Part shown: positions 6,717-12,816 of the stretch, one piece after another | How the letters are laid out: each line of letters starts with the position of its first letter | How positions within the stretch are numbered: position 1 is the stretch's first letter | Source: Tissierellia bacterium | GTDB lineage: Bacteria; Bacillota_A; Clostridia; Tissierellales; Peptoniphilaceae | Direction: 5' to 3' | Assembly (NCBI GenBank): GCA_012728775.1 | Contig: JAAYEN010000328.1 | Location: forward strand, 1 to 13,966 | Length of the DNA: 13,966 nucleotides | The notes under the pieces: generated by a model | Seen by the model: only the letters and a program-made list of their open reading frames with translations | Databases searched by the model: none | Told to the model about the DNA's origin: nothing | Made by a program: the position numbers and the translations under genes

Positions 6717-7724
6717 ATGGAATATCAAAATAATGGTGAAATAATAATCTATCAATCCGAAGACGGGTTAACTCATATAGATGTAAAACTTGAAGATGAG
6801 ACTATTTGGTTGACACAAGAACAGCTTGTTAATTTGTATCAAACGAGCAAATCTAATGTAAGTGAGCATATAAAAAACATCTTTGAAGAAGGAGAATTAG
6901 ATAAAAATTCAGTTGTTCGGAAATTCCGAACAACTGCTTCGGATAGAAAAAACTATAATGTTTACCACTATAATTTGGATATGATTATATCCTTAGGTTA
7001 CAGAATCAAATCTTCTGTGGCAACCAGATTTAGAATTTGGGCGACTGAGCGTTTAAAAGAGTATATGCTTAAAGGTTTTACGATGAATGATGCTCGCTTG
7101 AAAGAGCTTGGCGGTGGCAATTACTGGAAAGAGTTATTAGATCGCATACGTGATATTCGTTCCTCTGAAAAGGTAATGTACCGTCAGGTTCTAGATTTAT
7201 ATGCAACGAGCGTAGACTACAATCCTAAAAGCGATGAATCAATACAATTCTTCAAAATTGTACAAAATAAACTACATTATGCTACCCATGGTCATACCAC
7301 TGCTGAGTTAATTTTCAACAGAGTAGATGCGGAGAAACCGTTTATGGGATTAACGACTTTTTCTGGTGAATTACCAAGAATAAAAGATATTAGAGTTGCA
7401 AAGAACTATCTAGAAGAAGATGAATTAAAGATACTAAATAACCTTGTTTCAGGATATTTTGATTTTGCAGAAGTTCAGGCTATGAGAAGAAATCCAATGT
7501 ACATGAAAGACTATATCTCACATCTTGATTCTATTCTTTCTTCTACTGGAGAACAAGTTTTGGATGGGGCAGGTAAAGTGAGCCATCAACAAGCCATGGA
7601 TAAAGCCCAAGAGGAATATAGAAAATTTCAGGCGAAGACACTTACAAAAGTTGAGAAGGATTATTTAGAAATAATAAAAAAGCTTGAAAAGAAAACTAAG
7701 AAGAATAAAGGCGAATCAAAATAA
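6717..7724 (+). CDS. RhuM-family protein
   Basis: This 335-residue protein matches the Virulence_RhuM family, named after Salmonella RhuM and widespread in accessory regions; its biochemical role is not established. The N-terminus has the usual short strand region (NGEIIIYQSEDG), then IWLTQEQLVNLYQTSKSNVS (30-49), a likely DNA-binding helix-turn-helix. YNLDMIISLGYRIKS and FRIWATERLKEYMLKGF follow. These blocks are shared with phage Bro/KilA-type proteins. The C-terminal half has HATTAEL-like THGHTTAELIFNRV and a lysine-rich tail. Length is normal and no motif looks broken. AAAGGAGG sits 6 bases before the ATG. The tfoX-like gene follows after 31 bases, so the two probably form an operon. The pair is flanked by the two copies of the structured repeat, which suggests joint transfer as an accessory cassette. 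Confidence 0.88.
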   Translation: MEYQNNGEIIIYQSEDGLTHIDVKLEDETIWLTQEQLVNLYQTSKSNVSEHIKNIFEEGELDKNSVVRKFRTTASDRKNYNVYHYNLDMIISLGYRIKSSVATRFRIWATERLKEYMLKGFTMNDARLKELGGGNYWKELLDRIRDIRSSEKVMYRQVLDLYATSVDYNPKSDESIQFFKIVQNKLHYATHGHTTAELIFNRVDAEKPFMGLTTFSGELPRIKDIRVAKNYLEEDELKILNNLVSGYFDFAEVQAMRRNPMYMKDYISHLDSILSSTGEQVLDGAGKVSHQQAMDKAQEEYRKFQAKTLTKVEKDYLEIIKKLEKKTKKNKGESK

Positions 7725-7755
7725 GAAAAAATAAATCAAAAAGGTAGGCAATGTT

Positions 7756-8076
7756 ATGGCATCGAGTAAAGAATATTTGGATTTTATTTTAGAACAACTA
7801 TCAGAATTAGAAGAAATAAGATATAGAGCAATGATGACGGAGTATATTCTGTATTACAAGGATAAAATTGTTGGTGGGATATACGATGACAGATTTCTTG
7901 TGAAAGCTGTACAATCAGCAGTGGATTATATGCAAAGTGTAAAATATGAGTTACCTTATGAAGGTGCGAAAGAAATGTTATTAGTAGATAATGTAGATAG
8001 CAAGGAATATTTAGCTGGATTATTTAATGCTATGTTTGATGAATTACCTGCACCAAAACCAAAAAAGAAGAAATAA
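7756..8076 (+). CDS. TfoX N-terminal domain protein
   Basis: This small cytoplasmic protein of 106 residues consists of one TfoX/Sxy N-terminal domain: SSKEYLDFILEQL (3-15), YRAMMTEYILYYKDKIVGGI (23-42), YDDRFLVKAV, YELPYEGAKEMLLVD and a closing FDELPAPKPKKKK. Gammaproteobacterial TfoX and Sxy promote competence gene expression, but these have an added C-terminal domain. Single-domain Bacillota versions like this are common and have no proven role in competence. The tail is strongly basic. AAGGTAGG lies 7 bases before the ATG. It follows the RhuM gene closely. A CACCAAAA arm at the gene's end can pair with TTTTTGGTG after the stop, but there is no U-run behind it, so I do not call a terminator. 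Confidence 0.88.
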   Translation: MASSKEYLDFILEQLSELEEIRYRAMMTEYILYYKDKIVGGIYDDRFLVKAVQSAVDYMQSVKYELPYEGAKEMLLVDNVDSKEYLAGLFNAMFDELPAPKPKKKK

Positions 8077-8170
8077 AAAATTTTTGGTGTGTCAACTCTG
8101 TACTCATGTATGCACTGATATCAGGCAAATTATACACTTAGAAAAGCTTGATTTCATACCCTTTCTATGA

Positions 8171-8187
8171 TTCTAGAGTATCTAGAA
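8171..8187. repeat. Short perfect inverted repeat before structured repeat copy B
   Basis: TTCTAGA-GTA-TCTAGAA is a 7-base perfect inverted repeat with a 3-base centre, 4 bases before copy B. Copy A has nothing equivalent. The rest of 8077-8170 holds no coding or regulatory signal that I recognise. Confidence 0.35.
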
Positions 8188-8191
8188 ATAC

Positions 8192-8298
8192 AGTTTTATT
8201 CTCGACCCCTTCACCGGGTGCTGATGCCATAATAGTGACAAGTGGACGAAAATCCACTGATAATAAGGGTTTTGGAGCTTCCACAAAAAGTCAAAACT
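8192..8298 (+). repeat. Structured direct repeat, copy B (107 bases)
   Basis: This is the second copy of the element at 6542-6646, in the same orientation. The terminal AGTTTT/AAAACT pairing is kept. The first hairpin is now ACCC...GGGT (8205-8219). The second, AGTGGA-CGAAAA-TCCACT (8231-8248), has six perfect pairs; copy A has five with one G-T. TGGA-GCT-TCCA (8272-8282) forms a third. A 35-codon frame runs through this copy but is broken in copy A, so it is not coding. It lies 97 bases before the WYL regulator. Confidence 0.75.
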
Positions 8299-8344
8299 GA
8301 TATTTTAAGACGGTTTTTCGAAACAAGTCTATTTTGAGATTAGT

Positions 8345-8377
8345 ATGACACCTTCATGTCTTATTAAATGTTATAAT
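8345..8377 (+). promoter_or_regulatory. Operator-like repeat and extended -10 promoter of the WYL regulator
   Basis: ATGACA-N6-TGTCTTAT (8345-8364) contains the inverted repeat GACA-CCTTCA-TGTC. Seven bases later comes TATAAT at 8372-8377 in the extended form TGTTATAAT (8369-8377). No -35 at normal spacing exists; the operator occupies that space. The same ATGACA-N6-TGTCTTAT occurs at 9325-9344 before the next gene, implying autoregulation by the WYL protein. Transcription would start near 8384, almost at the ribosome binding site. Confidence 0.6.
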
Positions 8378-8394
8378 CATATAGAGGTGAGATT

Positions 8395-9300
8395 GTGAAG
8401 ATAAATAGGCTTTTTGAAATCATATATATCCTTCTTGACAAGAAAAAAATTACAGCAAAAGAACTCGCTGAGCATTTTGAGGTTTCTACAAGAACGATCT
8501 ATCGAGATGTTGAAGATATTTCCGCTGCTGGAATCCCTATTTATATGAACAAAGGTAGAAATGGTGGCATTTCATTACTGCCTGATTATGTCCTAAATAA
8601 GACTGTTCTGACTGAAAAAGAGAAAAATGATATTCTATCTGCTATGCAAGCTTTAGATGCTTTTGACGAGTCATCGGTAAGCTTGACGCTATCTAAAGTT
8701 TCTTCCTTTTTCGGAAATAATAACCAAGGATATTATGAAATTGATTTTGATGATTGGGGGAACTCAATTAAAAGTCAATTTGAGAAATCTAAGGAAGGGA
8801 TTATCTCTAAAAAACTTTTATCCTTTGAATATCAAACATCTCTTAACAAGAGAACCAAAAGAATTGTAGAGCCATACAAGCTATGGTTTAAAGAAAAAAA
8901 CTGGTATCTAAAAGCATACTGTTTAAATAAAAAAGATATGCGTATATTTCGCTTTAGTCGCATGAGAAATGTAGAAATTTTGGAGGAAAATTTTAAGTCA
9001 AGAGTTTTGGATAAATTACATAATGGAGAAATACATAGGTCCCATCAGATGACTGAAATTGTAATAAGAGTAGAAAAAGATATGGAATATCGAGTATTAG
9101 ATGAGTTTTGCGATAAAGATGTCATTCAAAATGTGGATGGAAGTTTTACAGTTAAGATGAGTTATATTGAAGATTTTTGGCTTTATGGATACATACTTTC
9201 TTTTGGCCCATTTGCAACAGTAATCACTCCTTTAGATTTGAGAAAAACTATTGAAGTTATGCTAGAGAAAATGTCAGAAAACTATTCAAGTAAAATTTAG
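8395..9300 (+). CDS. WYL-domain transcriptional regulator (YafY family)
   Basis: This is a 301-residue DNA-binding regulator. A winged helix-turn-helix of the HTH_11 type fills residues 1-60; its recognition segment is about 19-40 (ITAKELAEHFEVSTRTIYRD). The WYL domain follows at about 133-210, with the name-giving W170-Y171-L172 and the basic FRFSRMRNVEIL (185-196). The C-terminal WCX-type extension reaches about 295. WYL domains sense ligands, often nucleic-acid or nucleotide ligands. I chose the GTG at 8395 because AGAGGTGA lies just upstream and the frame begins with the usual MKINRLFEI. The matching operators before this gene and before the ClbS-like gene suggest that it controls itself and that neighbour. 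Whether it activates or represses is open; the lack of a -35 at both promoters favours activation. Confidence 0.88.
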   Translation: MKINRLFEIIYILLDKKKITAKELAEHFEVSTRTIYRDVEDISAAGIPIYMNKGRNGGISLLPDYVLNKTVLTEKEKNDILSAMQALDAFDESSVSLTLSKVSSFFGNNNQGYYEIDFDDWGNSIKSQFEKSKEGIISKKLLSFEYQTSLNKRTKRIVEPYKLWFKEKNWYLKAYCLNKKDMRIFRFSRMRNVEILEENFKSRVLDKLHNGEIHRSHQMTEIVIRVEKDMEYRVLDEFCDKDVIQNVDGSFTVKMSYIEDFWLYGYILSFGPFATVITPLDLRKTIEVMLEKMSENYSSKI

Positions 9301-9324
9301 TAAAGAATCTTATTAATAATAAAT

Positions 9325-9359
9325 ATGACATACAGTTGTCTTATATCTATTTGTATAAT
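9325..9359 (+). promoter_or_regulatory. Operator-like repeat and -10 of the ClbS-like gene
   Basis: ATGACA-N6-TGTCTTAT (9325-9344), with inverted repeat GACA-TACAGT-TGTC, has the same half-sites and 6-base centre as the site at 8345. A TATAAT follows at 9354-9359, nine bases after the operator; again no -35 is present at normal spacing. The centre six bases differ from the first site, which shows that only the half-sites and the TTAT flank are conserved. Confidence 0.6.
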
Positions 9360-9396
9360 TAAGACAAATCAAAACTATAATAGTAGGAGGATTATC

Positions 9397-9933
9397 ATGG
9401 GAAGACCAACATCAAAAACAGATTTAGTAAATACAGCTCAAACTAATTTTGAAAAGCTAAATGAATTTATCGAAACAATGTCAGAAAAGGAACTTAATAC
9501 TCCTTTTGATTTTTCGGAGGATACAAAGAAAAAAGAAGCGCATTGGAAGAGAGATAAAAACTTACGAGATATTCTAATCCATCTTTATGAATGGCACCAG
9601 CTTATTTTAAACTGGGTTTCTTCAAATATGGCTGGTAAAGAAAAACCATTTCTTCTCCCACCATACAACTGGAAAACCTATGGGGATATGAATGTGGAGT
9701 TTTGGAAAAAACATCAAAATACCTCACTAGAAGATGCAGAAAAAATGTACCTTAAGTCTCATGAAGATGTTATGAAACTTGCAGAAACTTTTTCTGATGA
9801 AGAATTGTTTACGAAAGATGTATTTTCTTGGGTAGGCGGAAGTACCCTAGGATCCTATTTTGTAAGCACAACAGCAAGCCATTACGATTGGGCATTGAAA
9901 AAACTAAAAGCACATAGGAAAAACAGTAAATAG
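9397..9933 (+). CDS. ClbS/DfsB family four-helix protein
   Basis: This is a cytoplasmic 178-residue protein of the ClbS/DfsB (DUF1706) family, related in fold to DinB-like helical bundles. It opens with the typical MGRPTSKTDLVNTA. Family blocks visible are RDKNLRDILIHLYEWHQLIL (52-71), PPYNWKTYGDMN (88-99), SWVGGSTLGSYF (144-155) and SHYDWALKKLK (161-171). The founding member ClbS of E. coli protects the producer from colibactin; most relatives have unknown substrates. I set the start at ATG 9397 because TAGGAGG is 6 bases upstream and the longer frame from 9325 would run through the operator and promoter. Together with the WYL regulator it looks like a small stress- or metabolite-response unit. 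A strong terminator lies at 10053-10097. Confidence 0.85.
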   Translation: MGRPTSKTDLVNTAQTNFEKLNEFIETMSEKELNTPFDFSEDTKKKEAHWKRDKNLRDILIHLYEWHQLILNWVSSNMAGKEKPFLLPPYNWKTYGDMNVEFWKKHQNTSLEDAEKMYLKSHEDVMKLAETFSDEELFTKDVFSWVGGSTLGSYFVSTTASHYDWALKKLKAHRKNSK

Positions 9934-10052
9934 GTGTGATATAGCATATCAAACGAAAGACTTAAAACAAATCAATTATTTATGACCCTGTCTCCAGATG
10001 GATGTCATGTATATTCGAGAAAATATGAAACCCATTACTTAAAATTAAACAA

Positions 10053-10097
10053 AACAGCAAATATTGGAAGTATAGTTCCAATATTTACTGTTTTTTT
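10053..10097 (+). terminator. Strong Rho-independent terminator downstream of the ClbS-like gene
   Basis: AACAG-C-AAATATTGGAA (10053-10069) pairs with TTCCAATATTT-A-CTGTT (10076-10092) around a 6-base loop, with one C-A mismatch. Seven T residues (10091-10097) follow. It lies 120 bases after the ClbS-like stop; the stretch 9934-10052 shows no gene that I recognise. Confidence 0.8.
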
Positions 10098-10137
10098 GTA
10101 AAATAGGAAATATAGTTCTAATTACAGAAATTATTAA

Positions 10138-10299
10138 GAGAATTATCTTTACGAGCTTTGGAAGCGATTCAATCAAAATAATCCTAATGAAATCTATTGG
10201 TATTACAAAAGTATGGCTGATATTATAAAATTAGAACTAGGTGATACAAAACCATTTAAGAAACTGGAAGATAATATAAACTTTTTATTTAATAAATAA
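10138..10299 (+). pseudogene. Orphan C-terminal coding relic, unknown family
   Basis: Between an in-frame TAA (10135-10137) and TAA 10297-10299 runs a 53-codon frame with protein-like composition: ELWKRFNQNNPNEIYWYYKS, then KPFKKLEDNINFLFNK. There is no ribosome binding site, and the first ATG is deep inside (at MADIIK). It looks like the end of a gene whose front has been lost. I do not recognise the family. A terminator hairpin follows directly, as expected at a gene's original 3' end. Confidence 0.4.
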
Positions 10300-10323
10300 A
10301 ATGCCAGACATAATCTGGCATTT
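10299..10323. terminator. Bidirectional hairpin terminator
   Basis: AAATGCCAGA (10299-10308) pairs with TCTGGCATTT (10314-10323) around a 5-base loop. On the minus strand it is followed by TTTTATTTATT, so it suits the end of the lipoprotein operon. On the plus strand it closes the orphan relic. Confidence 0.7.
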
Positions 10324-10334
10324 ATCTTAATTTG

Positions 10335-10363
10335 ACTCTTCGAAAATTCGAGGAGTTTTTTTT
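10335..10363 (+). terminator. Second plus-strand terminator hairpin
   Basis: ACTCTTCG (10335-10342) pairs with CGAGGAGT (10349-10356), one T-G wobble, loop AAAATT, followed by eight T residues. The segment AAAATTCGAGGAGTTT is nearly identical to that of the terminator at 6282-6312. It abuts the stop of the convergent lipoprotein gene. Confidence 0.65.
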
Positions 10364-10970
10364 ATTTTTCAGCTGGAGTGAATTCACTTAATATTAAACT
10401 TCCATCTTTTCCGCTGATGTTAATTGTGTAATACTGTGTGGTTCCTTTTTCGTCTACATAAGAAACTCCGTTGTTGGGAATCGTTCCGAAAAATGACAAG
10501 TTCGCTAGTAGTGGTTTTTCTGGTTTTAGGGATTCTGGTTTGTAGGCTTCTTGGATAGTGAAAATAATTTCTCCATTTTCTTTGGCTTCTACAAATTCTA
10601 TATTTAGAATTTTGAAGTCTTTAATTACCCTATATGGAATAAAAACTATTCTAAATTCTGGTACTGAGTCCACTGCAGTGTATTCATAATAATCAGGAAT
10701 TTCTGAAAGCACATCATCTGCCCATTCTACTCGAAAAGCTGGCTGATTATCCTCGGTTACAATATTGGTGTCATCATCTAATTCTTCTACAGTTACTTCT
10801 GGCGTCTTTTTCTTTTCTGATTCTACTTCAACTTCTGGAGTTTTGGTCTCCTCTACTACTTCTACTTCTACTGGGGTTTCTATAACTTCAGCTCCATTCT
10901 TTTTTGAATTGCAGCCTCCCAAGGTCATAATAAGCGCTAAAGATAAAGATATAATAATTAACTTTTTCAT
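10362..10970 (-). CDS. Secreted lipoprotein of unknown function
   Basis: This 202-residue protein has a clear lipoprotein signal: MKK, a hydrophobic core at 4-16 and the lipobox LGGC with Cys20 as the lipidated residue. It should therefore be anchored on the outer face of the membrane. Residues 25-70 form an acidic low-complexity linker in which KTPEV-type units recur (TKTPEVEVE, KKTPEVTVE). The C-terminal 125 residues look folded (FRVEWADDVLSE, FRIVFIPYRVIKDFKILNIE, TTQYYTINISGKDGSLILSE) and are rich in strands, but match no domain that I recognise. GGAGG lies 6 bases before the ATG. The gene begins only 12 bases after the restored stop of the membrane-protein gene upstream, so the two belong to one operon and may work together at the membrane. 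Confidence 0.8.
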   Translation of the reverse strand: MKKLIIISLSLALIMTLGGCNSKKNGAEVIETPVEVEVVEETKTPEVEVESEKKKTPEVTVEELDDDTNIVTEDNQPAFRVEWADDVLSEIPDYYEYTAVDSVPEFRIVFIPYRVIKDFKILNIEFVEAKENGEIIFTIQEAYKPESLKPEKPLLANLSFFGTIPNNGVSYVDEKGTTQYYTINISGKDGSLILSEFTPAEK

Positions 10971-10982
10971 TTAAAGCCTCCA

Positions 10983-11730
10983 TTATTGTTCAAGTTTTTC
11001 TATAAATCTTTTTCTAATAAAGCCAAAATAAATCAATACCCATACTCCGTAAATGATTGTAGCCTGGACTAAACTTAGTCTAAGTAGTATGTTGAATGCT
11101 ATCGCCAAGGCGACGCTTGTTTTTGGATTTTTTAAATAATTCATCTAAATAAGTCTTTTTCTTTCGCCTTGCCCCGAAAAAGTATGCAATCAATCCAAAT
11201 ACAACAAATAAGCTCAATCCAATCATTAGATAGTCTAATATTACAACTGCAAGCCCTATATATATAGCAATAATAGCTATTATTTCTACCCAAAGGGAGT
11301 TTTTGAAAAAAATCATGGTTTTTAAAGGATCTGTTGGATATAAATTGTCATAATTTTTTATGTAAAAGAAAAATAAAATTAGTAAAAATCCTATATAAAG
11401 TCCCAATAAAACCGCTTTTGGAATAAAAATTTCCAAACCTATTAAAAATCCTAAAATTACCAATGGAACAAAAAACATAAGAGATATCGCATTGGATTTA
11501 TTGTATAAAGCTGGGTGTTTATTTGATTCTAAATAGATTACATAAATTATAAGAATTACAGAAATAAATAAAATTTTTTTACCGAAATTTATGTAAAACA
11601 TCCAATTAGGTTCTGGCTCAAATTTCATGTAATATAATGCCCAATAATCTGAATAAAATATAGCAGTTAAGGCAGCTACGATTATAAAGGGCAAAATATT
11701 ATATTTTCTAAACATCTCTTTCACAATCAC
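10983..11730 (-). pseudogene. Frameshifted polytopic membrane protein, unknown family
   Basis: The uninterrupted frame stops at 11080 after a non-hydrophobic tail (KKSKNKRRLGDSIQHTT). If one A is removed from the AAAAAA run on the minus strand near 11129-11134, the frame continues as LFKNPKTSVALAIAFNILLRL and on to IRKRFIEKLEQ with stop at 10985-10983. That gives exactly 248 residues and a new hydrophobic segment, so the short form is best read as a one-base insertion. The protein has about seven or eight membrane segments and few polar loops; I recognise no family. The start is uncertain: GTG at 11730, GTG at 11724 (better spaced from AAGG) or ATG at 11715. The restored end lies 12 bases from the lipoprotein gene. 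The insertion could be an assembly error, a true mutation or a slippage switch. Confidence 0.6.
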
Positions 11731-11753
11731 GCCTTCCCTTTATTTATAATTTA

Positions 11754-11782
11754 ATTGTAACATTTAAGTATTTGCTAATCAA
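11754..11782 (-). promoter_or_regulatory. Promoter of the membrane-protein/lipoprotein operon
   Basis: On the minus strand TTGATT (11782-11777) and TACAAT (11759-11754) are exactly 17 bases apart, and TGT precedes the -10 as a TGn extension. The predicted start is close to the GTG codons at 11730 and 11724. Confidence 0.6.
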
Positions 11783-11815
11783 GTTAAAATTTTGTTAACA
11801 TTTAATAACTGATGC

Positions 11816-11829
11816 GTAACATATGTTAC
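11816..11829. promoter_or_regulatory. Perfect 14-base palindrome, likely CRP/FNR-family (HcpR-type) operator
   Basis: GTAACATATGTTAC is a perfect palindrome. It fits the GTAAC-N4-GTTAC pattern that I remember as predicted for HcpR-type CRP/FNR regulators of nitrosative stress in Clostridia and Thermotogales. It lies upstream of the ferredoxin-domain gene. A -10-like AATAAT at 11852-11857 would place the palindrome centre exactly at -41.5, the class II activator position. The regulator gene is not in the window. Confidence 0.55.
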
Positions 11830-11836
11830 TTACTTT

Positions 11837-11865
11837 TTGAGCGAAAAGACAAATAATTGTATAGT
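11837..11865 (+). promoter_or_regulatory. Candidate promoter of the ferredoxin-domain gene
   Basis: TTGAGC (11837-11842) and TATAGT (11860-11865) are 17 bases apart and fit a factor-independent promoter. AATAAT (11852-11857) is the alternative -10 if the upstream palindrome is an activator site. AGGAGG at 11894-11899 then leads into the ATG. Confidence 0.45.
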
Positions 11866-11904
11866 AATAACTATTGGTTATAGGGTCTAATATAGGAGGA
11901 ATTA

Positions 11905-12723
11905 ATGTTAAGACAAATTATTGAGATAGATGAAGATTTATGTATTGGATGCGAACTTTGCATCAGTGCTTGTAATGAAGGTGCCATTGGAATAGTAGAT
12001 GGCAAGGCTAAACTCCTTAGGGATGATTACTGCGACGGTTTGGGAAATTGTCTACCAAATTGCCCTACTGGAGCTATTAGTTTTATTCAAAAGGAAACAC
12101 TTCCCTTCGATAAAGCTGCGGTACTTGAAAAAATGAAAAAGACGTTGGAAAATGAAAATGTTCCACAAGTAAGTGGCGGATGCCCTGGATCTGCTGTGAT
12201 GTCTATAAATAGAAATTCAGAATCACATATACATGAAGGCCATGGGTGCTGCTCAGGTGATGAGCATTCCCATGACGAAGATCATGATTGCCAATGCGAA
12301 GGCTCCTCGCAAAAAGTTATGAAAAAAGAAGTAGCTTCTGGGAACAACACCGTAATAGAATCCGAGTTGAGACAATGGCCTGTACAAATAAAATTAATGC
12401 CTTTAAAGTCGCCTCTTTATGAAAACGCAAATCTTTTGATTGCAGCGGATTGCGCAGCATATGCCTATGGAGATTTTCATAGGGATTTTATGAGAAACAA
12501 AGTAGCAATCATAGGTTGTCCTAAACTGGATGATGGAGATTATACTGAAAAACTAACTGAAATCATCAGACATAACGACATCAAAAGTGTGACTATTGTA
12601 AGAATGCAAGTTCCGTGTTGTGGCGGATTGGAAAGAGCTGGTAAGATGGCTTTACAAGCTAGCGGAAAGTTCATTCCATGGAACGTGGTTACAATCTCAA
12701 CAGATGGAAGAATAATTGAATAG
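11905..12723 (+). CDS. Ferredoxin-domain protein with His/Cys-rich insert
   Basis: This is a soluble 272-residue iron-sulphur protein. The N-terminal ferredoxin domain has C13-x2-C16-x2-C19-x3-C23 and then C43-x5-C49-x3-C53-Pro. In the usual crossover scheme C13, C16, C19 and C53 hold one [4Fe-4S] cluster. C23, C43 and C49 hold the other, whose fourth Cys position is unclear (G46 stands nearby). SGGCPGS (90-96) adds C93. Residues 105-132 are a His/Cys/Asp-rich insert (H108, H110, H113, C115, C116, H121, H123, H127, C129, C131), which should bind metal. The C-terminal domain (157-270) has LLIAADCAAYAYGDFH, GCPKLDD and VPCCGGLE, with C183, C205, C238 and C239. The protein probably passes electrons or handles metal clusters in an anaerobe. 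The upstream palindrome suggests redox or nitrosative-stress control; it could be the ferredoxin-like partner of Hcp known in that regulon. It is a single gene, closed by a terminator. Confidence 0.85.
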   Translation: MLRQIIEIDEDLCIGCELCISACNEGAIGIVDGKAKLLRDDYCDGLGNCLPNCPTGAISFIQKETLPFDKAAVLEKMKKTLENENVPQVSGGCPGSAVMSINRNSESHIHEGHGCCSGDEHSHDEDHDCQCEGSSQKVMKKEVASGNNTVIESELRQWPVQIKLMPLKSPLYENANLLIAADCAAYAYGDFHRDFMRNKVAIIGCPKLDDGDYTEKLTEIIRHNDIKSVTIVRMQVPCCGGLERAGKMALQASGKFIPWNVVTISTDGRIIE

Positions 12724-12764
12724 TAAAAAATTCTTTAGAATTTTATACATTATATGTGCCAATA

Positions 12765-12790
12765 AAAAACCACCAGCCCTGGTGGTTTTT
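12765..12790. terminator. Bidirectional terminator between the ferredoxin gene and abgT
   Basis: AAAAACCACCAG (12765-12776) pairs with CTGGTGGTTTTT (12779-12790). The stem is perfect, with a minimal two-base centre. T-runs on both strands let it close the plus-strand ferredoxin gene and the convergent minus-strand abgT. Confidence 0.85.
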
Positions 12791-12816
12791 AAATGTTTTT
12801 GAATTTAATTGTCTAA

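Noticed and set aside
8050..8096. CACCAAAA/TTTTTGGTG hairpin around the tfoX-like stop as a terminator.
   Set aside because: The loop is over 20 bases, the left arm lies in the coding region and no U-run follows.
8193..8300. A 35-codon frame through repeat copy B that could be a small protein.
   Set aside because: It has no start or ribosome binding site and is broken by indels and stops in copy A, so it is not conserved as protein.
9325..9396. Longer N-terminus for the ClbS-like protein starting at ATG 9325.
   Set aside because: It would translate the operator and -10 element. The ATG at 9397 has TAGGAGG and begins with the family-typical GRPTSK.
10070..10126. Near-repeat GGAA-TATAGTTC at 10067 and 10107.
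   Set aside because: It is only about 20 bases with mismatches in AT-rich DNA, and one copy is part of the terminator stem, so chance is likely.
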